Source of the DNA: an uncultured Prevotellaceae bacterium | GTDB lineage: Bacteria > Bacteroidota > Bacteroidia > Bacteroidales > Bacteroidaceae | DNA: 5,234 bases | Reading direction: 5' to 3' | Assembly (NCBI GenBank): GCA_947306605.1 | Contig: CAMZHB010000137.1 | Location: forward strand, 1 to 5,234 | In this document: one piece after another, positions 1-5,234 of the stretch | Numbering within the stretch: position 1 is the first letter of the stretch | How the letters are laid out: each line of letters opens with the position of its first letter | Made by a program: the position numbers and the translations under genes | Notes under the pieces: model-generated | Seen by the model: only the letters and a program-made list of their open reading frames with translations | What the model was told of the DNA's origin: nothing | The model's database searches: none

Positions 1-818
1 ATCTGCTTCTTCAGTTCGCCATAGCGGATGCTACAGTCGTTCCACTGGCTCTCAAAGTGGTCATACACTTCCTGAGATGAGCATATCTGCAAAAATGTAA
101 AGAGATTCTGTATGAAATCCGGCTTCGGGCTGTTGGGAACTTCAGGACCGCTGTCCGTAAGTGCCTTCATCACTTTCTTTTTAATGACATTGTCTTCGTC
201 ACATAGGTAAATGCAGTTGCCATCGCTCTTTCCCATTTTCCCACTTCCGTCAAGGCCGGGAATTTTTACGGCTTTGTCGTTAAAATAAAAGTTTTGCGGC
301 TCTGGAAAATACTCAACGCCGTAAATGTTGTTGAACCTGCGGGCGCATTTGCGGGCCATTTCCATGTTTTGTTCCTGGTCTTTGCCGACGGGAACCCATT
401 TTGCGCGGTGCTGCAATATATCTGCGGCCATCAAAGTGGGATAAGTCAGCAGTCCGGCATTGACATTGTTCGGCTGTTTACGGGCTTTCTCTTTAAAAGT
501 AGTGACACGCTCCAATTCACCTAAGTAGGTGTTCATGTTGAAGTACAGGTAAAACTCCAGTGTCTCCCGTATGTCGCTTTGAATGTAAATTGTGGCTTTG
601 TCTGGCTCCAATCCGCAGGCCATATACTCGGCCAAAATCGTTTTCACGCTTTGCCTGATATCTTCCGGCTTAGGGTTGGTGGTCAGCGAGTGCCAGTCGG
701 CAATAAAGAAATAGCAGTTGTATTCGTGTTGCATCCGCACGAAACTTTTTACCGCGCCGAAATAATTACCCAAGTGCAGGTGTCCGGTCGGGCGGATGCC
801 ACTTAAAACGGTGTCCAT
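1..818 (-). CDS. trpS: Tryptophanyl-tRNA synthetase (class I), 3' end cut off by window edge
   Basis: Charges tRNA-Trp with tryptophan using ATP, in the cytoplasm. I translated the minus strand from the ATG at 818-816; 272 codons are open to the window edge. The class I signature HIGH appears as HLGN (residues 15-18) inside TGHLHLGNY. The tryptophan-pocket motif YPTLMAADIL is at 126-135, with Asp133 matching the indole-binding Asp of characterised bacterial TrpRS. VPVGKDQEQN is at 142-151. The KMSKS loop reads KMGKS (194-198) within GLDGSGKMGKSDGN. Bacterial TrpRS is usually about 330-360 residues, so roughly 60-90 C-terminal residues (anticodon-binding helical part) are missing because of the window, not a truncation. 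It starts 13 bases after the zinc peptidase stop codon, with no terminator or clear promoter between them, so the two are probably co-transcribed. The A/T-rich leader without a Shine-Dalgarno sequence is normal for Bacteroidetes. Confidence 0.96.
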   Translation of the reverse strand, partial: MDTVLSGIRPTGHLHLGNYFGAVKSFVRMQHEYNCYFFIADWHSLTTNPKPEDIRQSVKTILAEYMACGLEPDKATIYIQSDIRETLEFYLYFNMNTYLGELERVTTFKEKARKQPNNVNAGLLTYPTLMAADILQHRAKWVPVGKDQEQNMEMARKCARRFNNIYGVEYFPEPQNFYFNDKAVKIPGLDGSGKMGKSDGNCIYLCDEDNVIKKKVMKALTDSGPEVPNSPKPDFIQNLFTFLQICSSQEVYDHFESQWNDCSIRYGELKKQ

Positions 819-831
819 TATATATAATGTA

Positions 832-1701
832 TTACAGGTCGGAGTAGTTGCAGTTCAAGATGGTGTTGCCGCCATTTATGTCGCCTGTTGTCAGGCCGGC
901 TTTGAACCATTTCATGCGCTGAGCCGAAGTTCCGTGGTTGAATGTCTCAGGTTGTGCGTAGCCACGTGCCTTTTTCTGCAAGTAATCGTCGCCAATGACT
1001 TGTGCACATTGGATGGCCTTTTCGATATCTCCGTCTTCGAGAGAGCCGAAGCGCTTGTTGTCGTGATAAGCCCAGACACCGGCCAAGAAGTCTGCCAGCA
1101 ATTCGAGGCGGACGCTGAGATGGTTGGCTTCAGTCTTGCTAACCTTGTTCATTTGTGCGTGAATCTTGTTCAGGATGCCGAGTTGGTTCTCCACATGATG
1201 GCCTACCTCATGCGCAATTACGTATGCATACGAAAAATCTCCGCTTGCGCCCAGCTGACGTTGCATTTGGGTGAAGAAAGACAGGTCAATGTACAGTTTT
1301 TGGTCGCCTGAGCAATAAAAAGGTCCCACACTGGCGTCAGCATTTCCGCAACGGCTCTGCACCATATCGGTAAAGAGCACCAGAGTCGGGTTCTGGTAAG
1401 TCAGACCATTCTGTTTGAAAATCTCAGCCCAAACATCTTCCGTTCCGGCGAGGATTTGCTTCGAAAATGTAGCCAGTCGCTGCTCTTCAGCTGTGAATTC
1501 GCGTTGAACAGTCTCGGTTTGGCCGCCTGCCATCTGCTCTGTAGCAATTTGTGTAAGGGCTGTAAGCGGACTTTGTCCCGATATCCAGGCGATCAAAAGC
1601 GCCATAATGATACCACCAATACCGATTCCGGTTGCTTTTTTTACTGTACTGCCGCGACGGTCTTCTACATTTGTACTTTCTCTACGTCCTTTGAGTTGCA
1701 T
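832..1701 (-). CDS. ypfJ: Membrane-anchored neutral zinc metallopeptidase (YpfJ / Pfam Zn_peptidase family)
   Basis: Predicted zinc-dependent peptidase of 289 residues, near the usual length for this family; its substrate is unknown. The basic N-terminus (about 1-22) is followed by one hydrophobic segment at about 24-41 (GIGIGGIIMALLIAW). The catalytic domain is therefore probably anchored in the inner membrane and faces the periplasm. The zinc site is HEVGHH at 164-169 (His164, Glu165, His168). The downstream SVRLELLADFLAGVW block (196-210) supplies a probable third ligand, Glu200 or Asp204. The conserved VGPFYCSGDQKLYIDLSFF region spans about 125-143, and Cys118/Cys130 may form a disulfide. 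The frame stays open upstream to 1881. I reject that longer start because the extra 60 residues are basic and low-complexity, lie outside the family, and cover a -7 promoter element at 1731-1738. The ATG at 1701 begins MQLKGRRES, the usual kind of start for this family. trpS follows 13 bases downstream. Confidence 0.93.
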   Translation of the reverse strand: MQLKGRRESTNVEDRRGSTVKKATGIGIGGIIMALLIAWISGQSPLTALTQIATEQMAGGQTETVQREFTAEEQRLATFSKQILAGTEDVWAEIFKQNGLTYQNPTLVLFTDMVQSRCGNADASVGPFYCSGDQKLYIDLSFFTQMQRQLGASGDFSYAYVIAHEVGHHVENQLGILNKIHAQMNKVSKTEANHLSVRLELLADFLAGVWAYHDNKRFGSLEDGDIEKAIQCAQVIGDDYLQKKARGYAQPETFNHGTSAQRMKWFKAGLTTGDINGGNTILNCNYSDL

Positions 1702-1730
1702 AATTCTTTTGTTTTTTGGTTTTATAGGTG

Positions 1731-1738
1731 CAAAGGTA
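1731..1738 (-). promoter_or_regulatory. Bacteroidetes-type -7 promoter element for the zinc peptidase-trpS unit
   Basis: Read on the minus strand, this is TACCTTTG, an exact match to the Bacteroidetes sigma-factor -7 consensus TAnnTTTG. It lies 29 bases upstream of the ATG at 1701, which gives a short leader of about 20-25 bases. I see no good TTTG -33 element at the usual spacing. The nearest TTTG is about 31 bases upstream of the element, which is too far. The element also argues for the 1701 start over the longer reading frame. The site is inferred from consensus only. Confidence 0.6.
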
Positions 1739-1849
1739 AGTTTTTTCGTTGATATGAGTTTCATCTGCACAAATTTTTTCACGTGCAATCTTCGTATGAA
1801 AAATTTCTTGCGGTTTTCCCGTCCGACGAAATGCGGTTTGTGTTCTCCG

Positions 1850-1912
1850 AAGTCCCACTTGTGATTTTTGAAGTCCGACATGCTTTTTTCTAAGTCCGAC
1901 TTCGTTTCCGGT
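1850..1912. repeat. Cluster of three degenerate repeats at exact 21-bp spacing
   Basis: Three units begin at 1850, 1871 and 1892, exactly 21 bp apart. Their first 11 bases are AAGTCCCACTT, AAGTCCGACAT and AAGTCCGACTT; the remaining 10 bases of each unit are mostly T-rich and diverged. The third unit's core is a perfect odd palindrome (AAGTC-C-GACTT). A partial copy, GTCCGAC at 1821-1827, sits 31 bp before the phase of the first unit, close to three helical turns. The 13-mer GTCCCACTTGTGA at 1852-1864 recurs exactly at 3686-3698 in the other repeat cluster. The repeats are directly visible; their function is unknown. Confidence 0.65.
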
Positions 1913-2065
1913 GGAAAGGACAGGGGCGGTGCCGTAACCTGTCTCGGTTCACAGAAATGGGGCGTGAAGTTGATTAAATCGCAACTAAAAATGGCCGTAA
2001 GGCTAATTTCTATTACTTTTTGCCTCTTTCTTAACTTTTGGTTTCTTCATTTTTTTACAAAAACC

Positions 2066-2073
2066 TATTTTTG
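2066..2073 (+). promoter_or_regulatory. Bacteroidetes-type -7 promoter element for htrA
   Basis: TATTTTTG matches the Bacteroidetes -7 consensus TAnnTTTG. A candidate -33 element, TTTTG at 2036-2040, lies 25 bases upstream, a few bases longer than the usual spacing of about 19-21. Transcription would start near 2079-2083, leaving a leader of about 55 bases before the ATG at 2135. The leader ends in A/T-rich sequence (ACTAATTTTA) with no Shine-Dalgarno motif, as is usual in this phylum. I see no recognisable stress-sigma element. Consensus-based only. Confidence 0.55.
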
Positions 2074-2134
2074 CAACCGTAAAATTGAGCCGTGTGGCAC
2101 GCAAATTGCAATAATGAATTAAAAACTAATTTTA

Positions 2135-3625
2135 ATGAAACAGATAACGAAAATGAGACTGAATGTAGCAGCACATGTAACGTGCTTTGGCCTTGCTTTG
2201 GCCGCCTTACTCTTTGGAACGAATGTGATTAAAGGAAAAGCAACGTCGCAAACGCCTTCTCCTGTGAAGGCACCCGTAGTTACGGGCGGGCTGGTGGACC
2301 TTACGGCAGCGGCAGAGAGTTCTGTGAACTCCGTTGTCTATATTAAGGTGACGATTAATAGTCGTACGCAAATCGTAGAGCAACCTTCGATTGAGGATTT
2401 CTTTGGTTTCGGCGACATATTCGGACAACCGCGGCAGCGCCAGTATAAAACGCCGAAGCGTAGCGGAAGTGGCAGCGGCGTAATCATATCTGACGACGGC
2501 TATATCGTTACCAACAACCACGTGGTCGAAGGTGTGGACGAAATAATGGTAAAACTGAACGACAACCGCGAATTTAAGGGCCGCATCATCGGCACTGACA
2601 AAAATTCAGATTTGGCATTGATAAAAATTGAAGCCAAAGACTTGCAGGCAATCCCCATTGGCGACAGCGAACAGTTGCGTTTGGGCGAATGGGTGTTGGC
2701 TGTAGGCAATCCTTTCCAGCTTACATCTACCGTCACAGCCGGCATCGTGAGCGCCAAAGCCCGCAGTCTGTATGCCAATGGCGTGGAATCGTTCATCCAA
2801 ACCGATGCTGCCATCAACGCCGGCAACTCTGGCGGCGCGTTGGTCAATGCCCGTGGCGAACTGGTGGGAATTAACGCCATGCTTTATTCACAAACGGGCA
2901 GCTATTCCGGTTATGGTTTCGCCATTCCCACAACTATTATGAACAAAGTGGTGGCTGACTTGAAGAAATACGGAACTGTGCAGCGTGCACTCGTAGGTAT
3001 TGTCGGCCAGGACGCCACTGCTTACATCGATGCCCAAAAAGAGCAGGACAAGCCCGTAGATCTCGGCACCAACGACGGTGTTTATGTGAAGGAAGCCCCT
3101 GCTGACGGTTCCGCAGCCGAAGCTGGCATTGAGGAAGGCGATGTTATCACCGCCATTGACGGAAAGAAAGTGACGAAAATGGCAGAATTGCAGGAGGAAA
3201 TCTCACGTCACAACCCCGGCGACAAAGTTAAGGTGACCTATATCCGCAACAAGAAGCCGCATACGGTAGAAGTGACACTGCGTAACGAACAAGGCACGAC
3301 CGGACACGTGGTTGACGTCGACCCACAAGGCTTGGGCGTGGTTCTGAAGCCGCTTTCCGCTGAATTGAAACGCGAACTGGCACTCAGTTATGGCTTACAA
3401 GTGTCCACAGTAACCGATGGAAAGATGAAAGAAGCCGGTGTGACCAAGGGCTTAATCATCATGGAGGTGAATAACCACAAGATGAATACTCTCGAAGATT
3501 GGCAAGAAGCCGTCAAAGAGGCAAATATGACGAAGGACCGCGTACTTTGGATTAAGGCCAAGACACAAAGCGGCCGCAACATCCCGCTTTCGGTGGAGCT
3601 GGGTGAAGAAAAGAAGGGTAAATAA
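2135..3625 (+). CDS. htrA: Do-type (HtrA/DegP/DegQ) periplasmic serine endopeptidase with two PDZ domains
   Basis: Envelope quality-control protease/chaperone that degrades misfolded periplasmic proteins; in this family it forms trimers and larger cages. Its 496 residues are the normal length for Bacteroidetes members. An N-terminal signal or anchor segment lies at about 8-34 (basic MKQITKMRLN, then a hydrophobic stretch). The trypsin-like domain is about 55-280. Catalytic triad: His129 in VTNNHVVEG, Asp159 in NSDLALIKI, Ser232 in NAGNSGGAL. A short LA-type loop (about 83-107) makes it closer to DegQ than to DegP with its long Q-linker. PDZ1 is about 284-385 (carboxylate-binding loop region near ALVGIVG; GIEEGDVITAIDG at 331-343). 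PDZ2 is about 395-490 (GVTKGLIIMEVNNHKM at 435-450). ATG 2135 is preferred; ATG 2153 (residue 7) is an alternative that keeps the signal segment. It is monocistronic, closed by the terminator at 3644-3679. Homologues in this phylum are sometimes mislabelled 'deoxyribonuclease HsdR'; nothing here supports that. Confidence 0.96.
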   Translation: MKQITKMRLNVAAHVTCFGLALAALLFGTNVIKGKATSQTPSPVKAPVVTGGLVDLTAAAESSVNSVVYIKVTINSRTQIVEQPSIEDFFGFGDIFGQPRQRQYKTPKRSGSGSGVIISDDGYIVTNNHVVEGVDEIMVKLNDNREFKGRIIGTDKNSDLALIKIEAKDLQAIPIGDSEQLRLGEWVLAVGNPFQLTSTVTAGIVSAKARSLYANGVESFIQTDAAINAGNSGGALVNARGELVGINAMLYSQTGSYSGYGFAIPTTIMNKVVADLKKYGTVQRALVGIVGQDATAYIDAQKEQDKPVDLGTNDGVYVKEAPADGSAAEAGIEEGDVITAIDGKKVTKMAELQEEISRHNPGDKVKVTYIRNKKPHTVEVTLRNEQGTTGHVVDVDPQGLGVVLKPLSAELKRELALSYGLQVSTVTDGKMKEAGVTKGLIIMEVNNHKMNTLEDWQEAVKEANMTKDRVLWIKAKTQSGRNIPLSVELGEEKKGK

Positions 3626-3643
3626 CGACAAACATAGTGGTAA

Positions 3644-3679
3644 AAGAGGCTTTCCCGATGCGGAGAGCCTCTTCTTTTT
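3644..3679 (+). terminator. Rho-independent terminator of htrA
   Basis: AAGAGGCT (3644-3651) pairs with AGCCTCTT (3666-3673). The stem extends inward by one T-G wobble and TCC/GGA (3653-3655 with 3662-3664), giving about 12 pairs around a 6-base loop. A run of five T follows at 3675-3679. It begins 18 bases after the htrA stop codon and separates htrA from the downstream operon. The A-rich 5' side (TAAAAG) is less likely to work as a leftward terminator, and no leftward gene is seen here. Confidence 0.88.
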
Positions 3680-3683
3680 GCCT

Positions 3684-3788
3684 ATGTCCCACTTGTGAAA
3701 ACCGACAAGCCACATAGACGGAACGATGTGGCCTGTAAAAATAATTATGTGGCTCGTTGCTGAAACAATGTGCTTTTCTGTGAAGAGC
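3684..3788. repeat. Array of five degenerate units on a 21-bp period
   Basis: Heptamers at exact 21-bp steps: ATGTCCC (3684), ACAAGCC (3705, weakest), ATGTGGC (3726), ATGTGGC (3747), ATGTGCT (3768). The rest of each unit is diverged. Unit 3705 still shares the CCAC core at unit positions 6-9 with unit 3684. GCCACAT (3709-3715) is the inverted complement of ATGTGGC (3726-3732) and can form a 7-bp stem with a 10-base loop. The first unit carries the 13-mer GTCCCACTTGTGA (3686-3698), also present at 1852-1864 in the other cluster. The array lies between the htrA terminator and the promoter of the next operon. Phasing and shared words are directly visible; the function is unknown. Confidence 0.6.
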
Positions 3789-3813
3789 GTAGGCGCGTTT
3801 GTGGTTTTTTTAT

Positions 3814-3821
3814 TAATTTTG
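3814..3821 (+). promoter_or_regulatory. Bacteroidetes-type -7 promoter element for the DUF1599-DoxX operon
   Basis: TAATTTTG matches TAnnTTTG exactly and ends 19 bases before the ATG at 3841, so the leader would be very short, about 12-15 bases. TTTG at 3798-3801 is only 12 bases upstream, too close to be a standard -33 element, so that half of the promoter is weak or absent. An htrA terminator upstream makes a promoter in this gap necessary, which strengthens the call. Confidence 0.55.
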
Positions 3822-3840
3822 TACGGCTAATTATCCGTTC

Positions 3841-4410
3841 ATGGAAAGTACAAACAAGGAATTTGAAGTAGTATTGGCGGCTTGCCGCTCATTGTTTGCG
3901 AAAAAATTGCACGATTATGGGGCAGCGTGGCGCATATTGCGTGTGCCGTCGCTGACAGACCAGTTGTTGATAAAGGCACAACGCATCTGTTCGCTGCAAG
4001 AAAAGGGAGTGGCGCTCGTAGACGAGGGACAGGTGTCCGAATTCATGGGTATAGTCAATTACGGATTGATTGGTCTCATTCAATTGAGCGAGATGCCGGT
4101 GCCCATATCCGAGGGCACGAAAATCAGTCTTGACATGACCGAAGACGAAGCCCTTCAACTGTACGACAAGTTTGCGCATCAGGCTTACGAACTCATGGTA
4201 CGCAAGAATCATGACTATGACGAAGCGTGGAGGTCCATGAGAGTGAGTTCCTACACTGATTTGATTCTGATGAAAATTTTCCGTACAAAACAAATAGAGG
4301 ATTTGTGCGGCCACACATTGGTCAGTGAAGGCATCGATGCCAATTATATGGATATGATTAACTATGCTGTGTTCGCACTGATAAAACTTACGGTGGAGAA
4401 CAAGGCATAA
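3841..4410 (+). CDS. DUF1599 (Nmad1-type) protein with two tandem domain copies
   Basis: A 189-residue, probably cytoplasmic, helical protein with no signal peptide or membrane segment. I recognise it as the DUF1599 family, which Pfam has renamed 'nucleotide modification associated domain 1'; no biochemical activity is established that I know of. It is an internal duplication. Residues 10-83 and about 110-183 repeat the same pattern: KLHDYGAAWRILRVPSLTD (22-40) against KNHDYDEAWRSMRVSSYTD (122-140), offset exactly 100. Then LLIKAQRI against LILMKIFRT, and IVNYGLIGLIQL (71-82) against MINYAVFALIKL (172-183). Both copies keep the His-Asp-Tyr, Ala-Trp-Arg, Arg, Asp, Lys and Asn-Tyr positions, so neither half looks degenerate. 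An acidic linker (about 84-108) joins them. The ATG at 3841 directly follows a -7 promoter element. The DoxX-like gene starts 20 bases downstream with no terminator between, so the two form an operon. The role is unknown; a nucleotide-related function is inferred only from the family name. Confidence 0.85.
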   Translation: MESTNKEFEVVLAACRSLFAKKLHDYGAAWRILRVPSLTDQLLIKAQRICSLQEKGVALVDEGQVSEFMGIVNYGLIGLIQLSEMPVPISEGTKISLDMTEDEALQLYDKFAHQAYELMVRKNHDYDEAWRSMRVSSYTDLILMKIFRTKQIEDLCGHTLVSEGIDANYMDMINYAVFALIKLTVENKA

Positions 4411-4430
4411 AAGCAAGGTTACATCTTTTG

Positions 4431-5234
4431 TTGACGAAACGCAGTGCATCGGCAGTGGCAGTGAAAACGGCACAGGTGTTGCTATCGCTGACATTTTTGT
4501 TCTCAGGTTTCGTGAAAGCCGTAGATCCTTGGGGAACGGCATACAAACTGGGCGATTACGCCGCTTGGTGTGGCTTGGAGTGCCTGCAGGAATCGGGTTG
4601 GTTGCTGGCAGGCAGCATCTGTCTCGCCGCATTCGAATTTTTCGTGGGCGCTTGTCTGTTGGTGGGCGTCATGCGTCGGTTCTCATCGGCCGCCAGTCTG
4701 GTGTTGATGGTGCTAATGACGCCATTGACGCTGATATTGGCGATATGGAATCCCGTACATGACTGTGGCTGCTTTGGAGATGCCTTGTTGCTGACCAATT
4801 GGCAGACATTCGGCAAGAATACAGTGCTGTTGCTGTTGGCCATCATCGTCTTCGTGGGCCGTAAGTCCATGTACCGCCTGATTCCAATGGGCATGGGCCG
4901 CTGGGCGTGCCTTTGGGCGGCGGTTTACATCGGTTTGCTGATGGCTTACTCCCTCCGTCACCTGCCTCCCGTGGACTTCCGTCCCTATAAAGCGGGTGTG
5001 AACATTCCTGAAGCCATGCAAGTGCCGCCCGGAGCAGACCTGCCCGAGTATGAGAGCCTTTTCGTGATGACCAAAGACGGAGAGGAACGTACGTTTACGG
5101 CACAAACGTATCCCGATAGCAGTTGGACGTTTGTCAGGGCGGAACATCGGTTGGTGAAAGCGGGAGCTGAGCCGGCGATAACCGATTTTTCGCTGTCGGA
5201 TGAACAGGGTGATGACGTGACAGACCGCTTGCTC
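4431..5234 (+). CDS. DoxX/MauE-like membrane protein (BT_3928-type), 3' end cut off by window edge
   Basis: An inner-membrane protein with a soluble C-terminal part; 268 codons are open to the window edge, and family members are about 360 residues. Hydrophobic segments lie at about 14-31 (LLSLTFLFSGFVKAVDP, the family hallmark), 57-80, 86-106, 131-143 and 158-175. DCGCFGD (111-117) resembles the Cys-X-Cys motif of DoxX/MauE proteins and suggests a thiol or redox role. Further Cys residues lie at 47, 51, 64, 75 and 160. The domain after the last helix (about 180 onward, HLPPVDFRPYKAG, then LFVMTKDGEERTFT and DSSWTF) matches the BT_3928-type C-terminal region as I remember it. No in-frame ATG precedes the first helix: the first one encodes residue 81, inside the second membrane segment. 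The start must be non-ATG. I use TTG 4431 (MTKRSAS..., basic before the helix); TTG 4428, GTG 4455 and GTG 4461 are alternatives. It is co-transcribed with the DUF1599 gene. In Bacteroides, from memory, tpiA follows. Confidence 0.85.
   Translation, partial: MTKRSASAVAVKTAQVLLSLTFLFSGFVKAVDPWGTAYKLGDYAAWCGLECLQESGWLLAGSICLAAFEFFVGACLLVGVMRRFSSAASLVLMVLMTPLTLILAIWNPVHDCGCFGDALLLTNWQTFGKNTVLLLLAIIVFVGRKSMYRLIPMGMGRWACLWAAVYIGLLMAYSLRHLPPVDFRPYKAGVNIPEAMQVPPGADLPEYESLFVMTKDGEERTFTAQTYPDSSWTFVRAEHRLVKAGAEPAITDFSLSDEQGDDVTDRLL

Larger units (their letters stand above)
1702..2134. other. Divergent intergenic region between the zinc peptidase and htrA (433 bases, non-coding)
   Basis: No credible gene lies here. 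The only sizeable rightward open frame (84 codons, 1868-2122) runs through the repeat cluster and the htrA promoter and resembles nothing I know. The region holds the leftward -7 element (1731-1738), three repeats spaced 21 bp apart (1850-1912), and the htrA -7 element (2066-2073). An imperfect dyad, AGTTG...CAACT, is at 1968-1986. A weak hairpin, ACAGG...CCTGT, is at 1920-1942. The stretch 1985-2075 is strongly T-rich. Function of the parts other than the promoters is unknown. Confidence 0.8.

Noticed and set aside
796..1311. Rightward 171-codon open frame
   Set aside because: It lies antisense to the zinc peptidase, whose HEVGHH-containing frame is clearly the coding one.
1920..1942. Hairpin ACAGG...CCTGT as a terminator
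   Set aside because: The stem is short with an asymmetric bulge and no T-run follows; no gene ends here on either strand.
2021..2032. Second htrA promoter at TATTACTTTTTG
   Set aside because: It has one base too many between TA and TTTG and no suitable -33 element; the exact match at 2066-2073 is better.
1868..2122. Rightward 84-codon open frame just before htrA
   Set aside because: It overlaps the repeat cluster and the htrA promoter, has no recognisable domain, and its composition follows the T-rich intergenic DNA.
3684..3788. Possible CRISPR array
   Set aside because: The conserved part is only about 7 bases, the period is 21 bp, the units are degenerate, and no cas genes are nearby.
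3889..4632. Leftward 247-codon open frame
   Set aside because: It is antisense to the duplicated DUF1599 gene and the start of the DoxX-like gene; the sense frames carry family motifs and this one does not.
4713..5147. Leftward 144-codon open frame
   Set aside because: It is antisense to the DoxX-like gene, whose membrane segments and CGCFGD motif identify the real frame.

Overview
The window reads as ordinary chromosomal DNA from a Bacteroidales bacterium, most likely Prevotella-like. Four things support this. The start codons sit behind A/T-rich leaders without Shine-Dalgarno sequences. Matches to the Bacteroidetes -7 promoter element TAnnTTTG lie in front of three transcription units. The TrpS, HtrA and peptidase proteins look like the Bacteroidetes forms. 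The last two genes match a pair (DUF1599 protein, then a BT_3928-type DoxX protein) that I recall from Bacteroides, where tpiA follows. The genus-level call is inference.

Layout: positions 1-1701 are a leftward unit. It runs from a membrane-anchored neutral zinc metallopeptidase (YpfJ family, 832-1701) into tryptophanyl-tRNA synthetase (trpS, 1-818, C-terminus cut by the window edge), with 13 bases between them. A 433-base divergent intergenic region (1702-2134) carries the leftward promoter element, a small cluster of 21-bp-spaced repeats, and the promoter element for a rightward Do-type periplasmic serine protease (htrA, 2135-3625). htrA ends at a strong rho-independent terminator (3644-3679). 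Positions 3626-3840 also hold a second 21-bp-phased repeat cluster and a -7 element. They are followed by a rightward operon: a DUF1599 protein built from two copies of the same domain (3841-4410), then a DoxX/MauE-like membrane protein (4431 to the window end, partial).

Two envelope proteases, HtrA and the zinc peptidase, are transcribed divergently from the same intergenic region. HtrA degrades or refolds damaged periplasmic proteins; the substrate of the zinc peptidase is unknown. TrpS is housekeeping. The DUF1599/DoxX pair has no proven function, although the DoxX protein carries a CGCFGD motif that suggests thiol/redox chemistry in the membrane.

I found no mobile element, CRISPR array, tRNA or rRNA, and no convincing new multi-gene system. 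The least explained signal is non-coding: two intergenic clusters of short degenerate motifs with a strict 21-bp period, which share an exact 13-mer.
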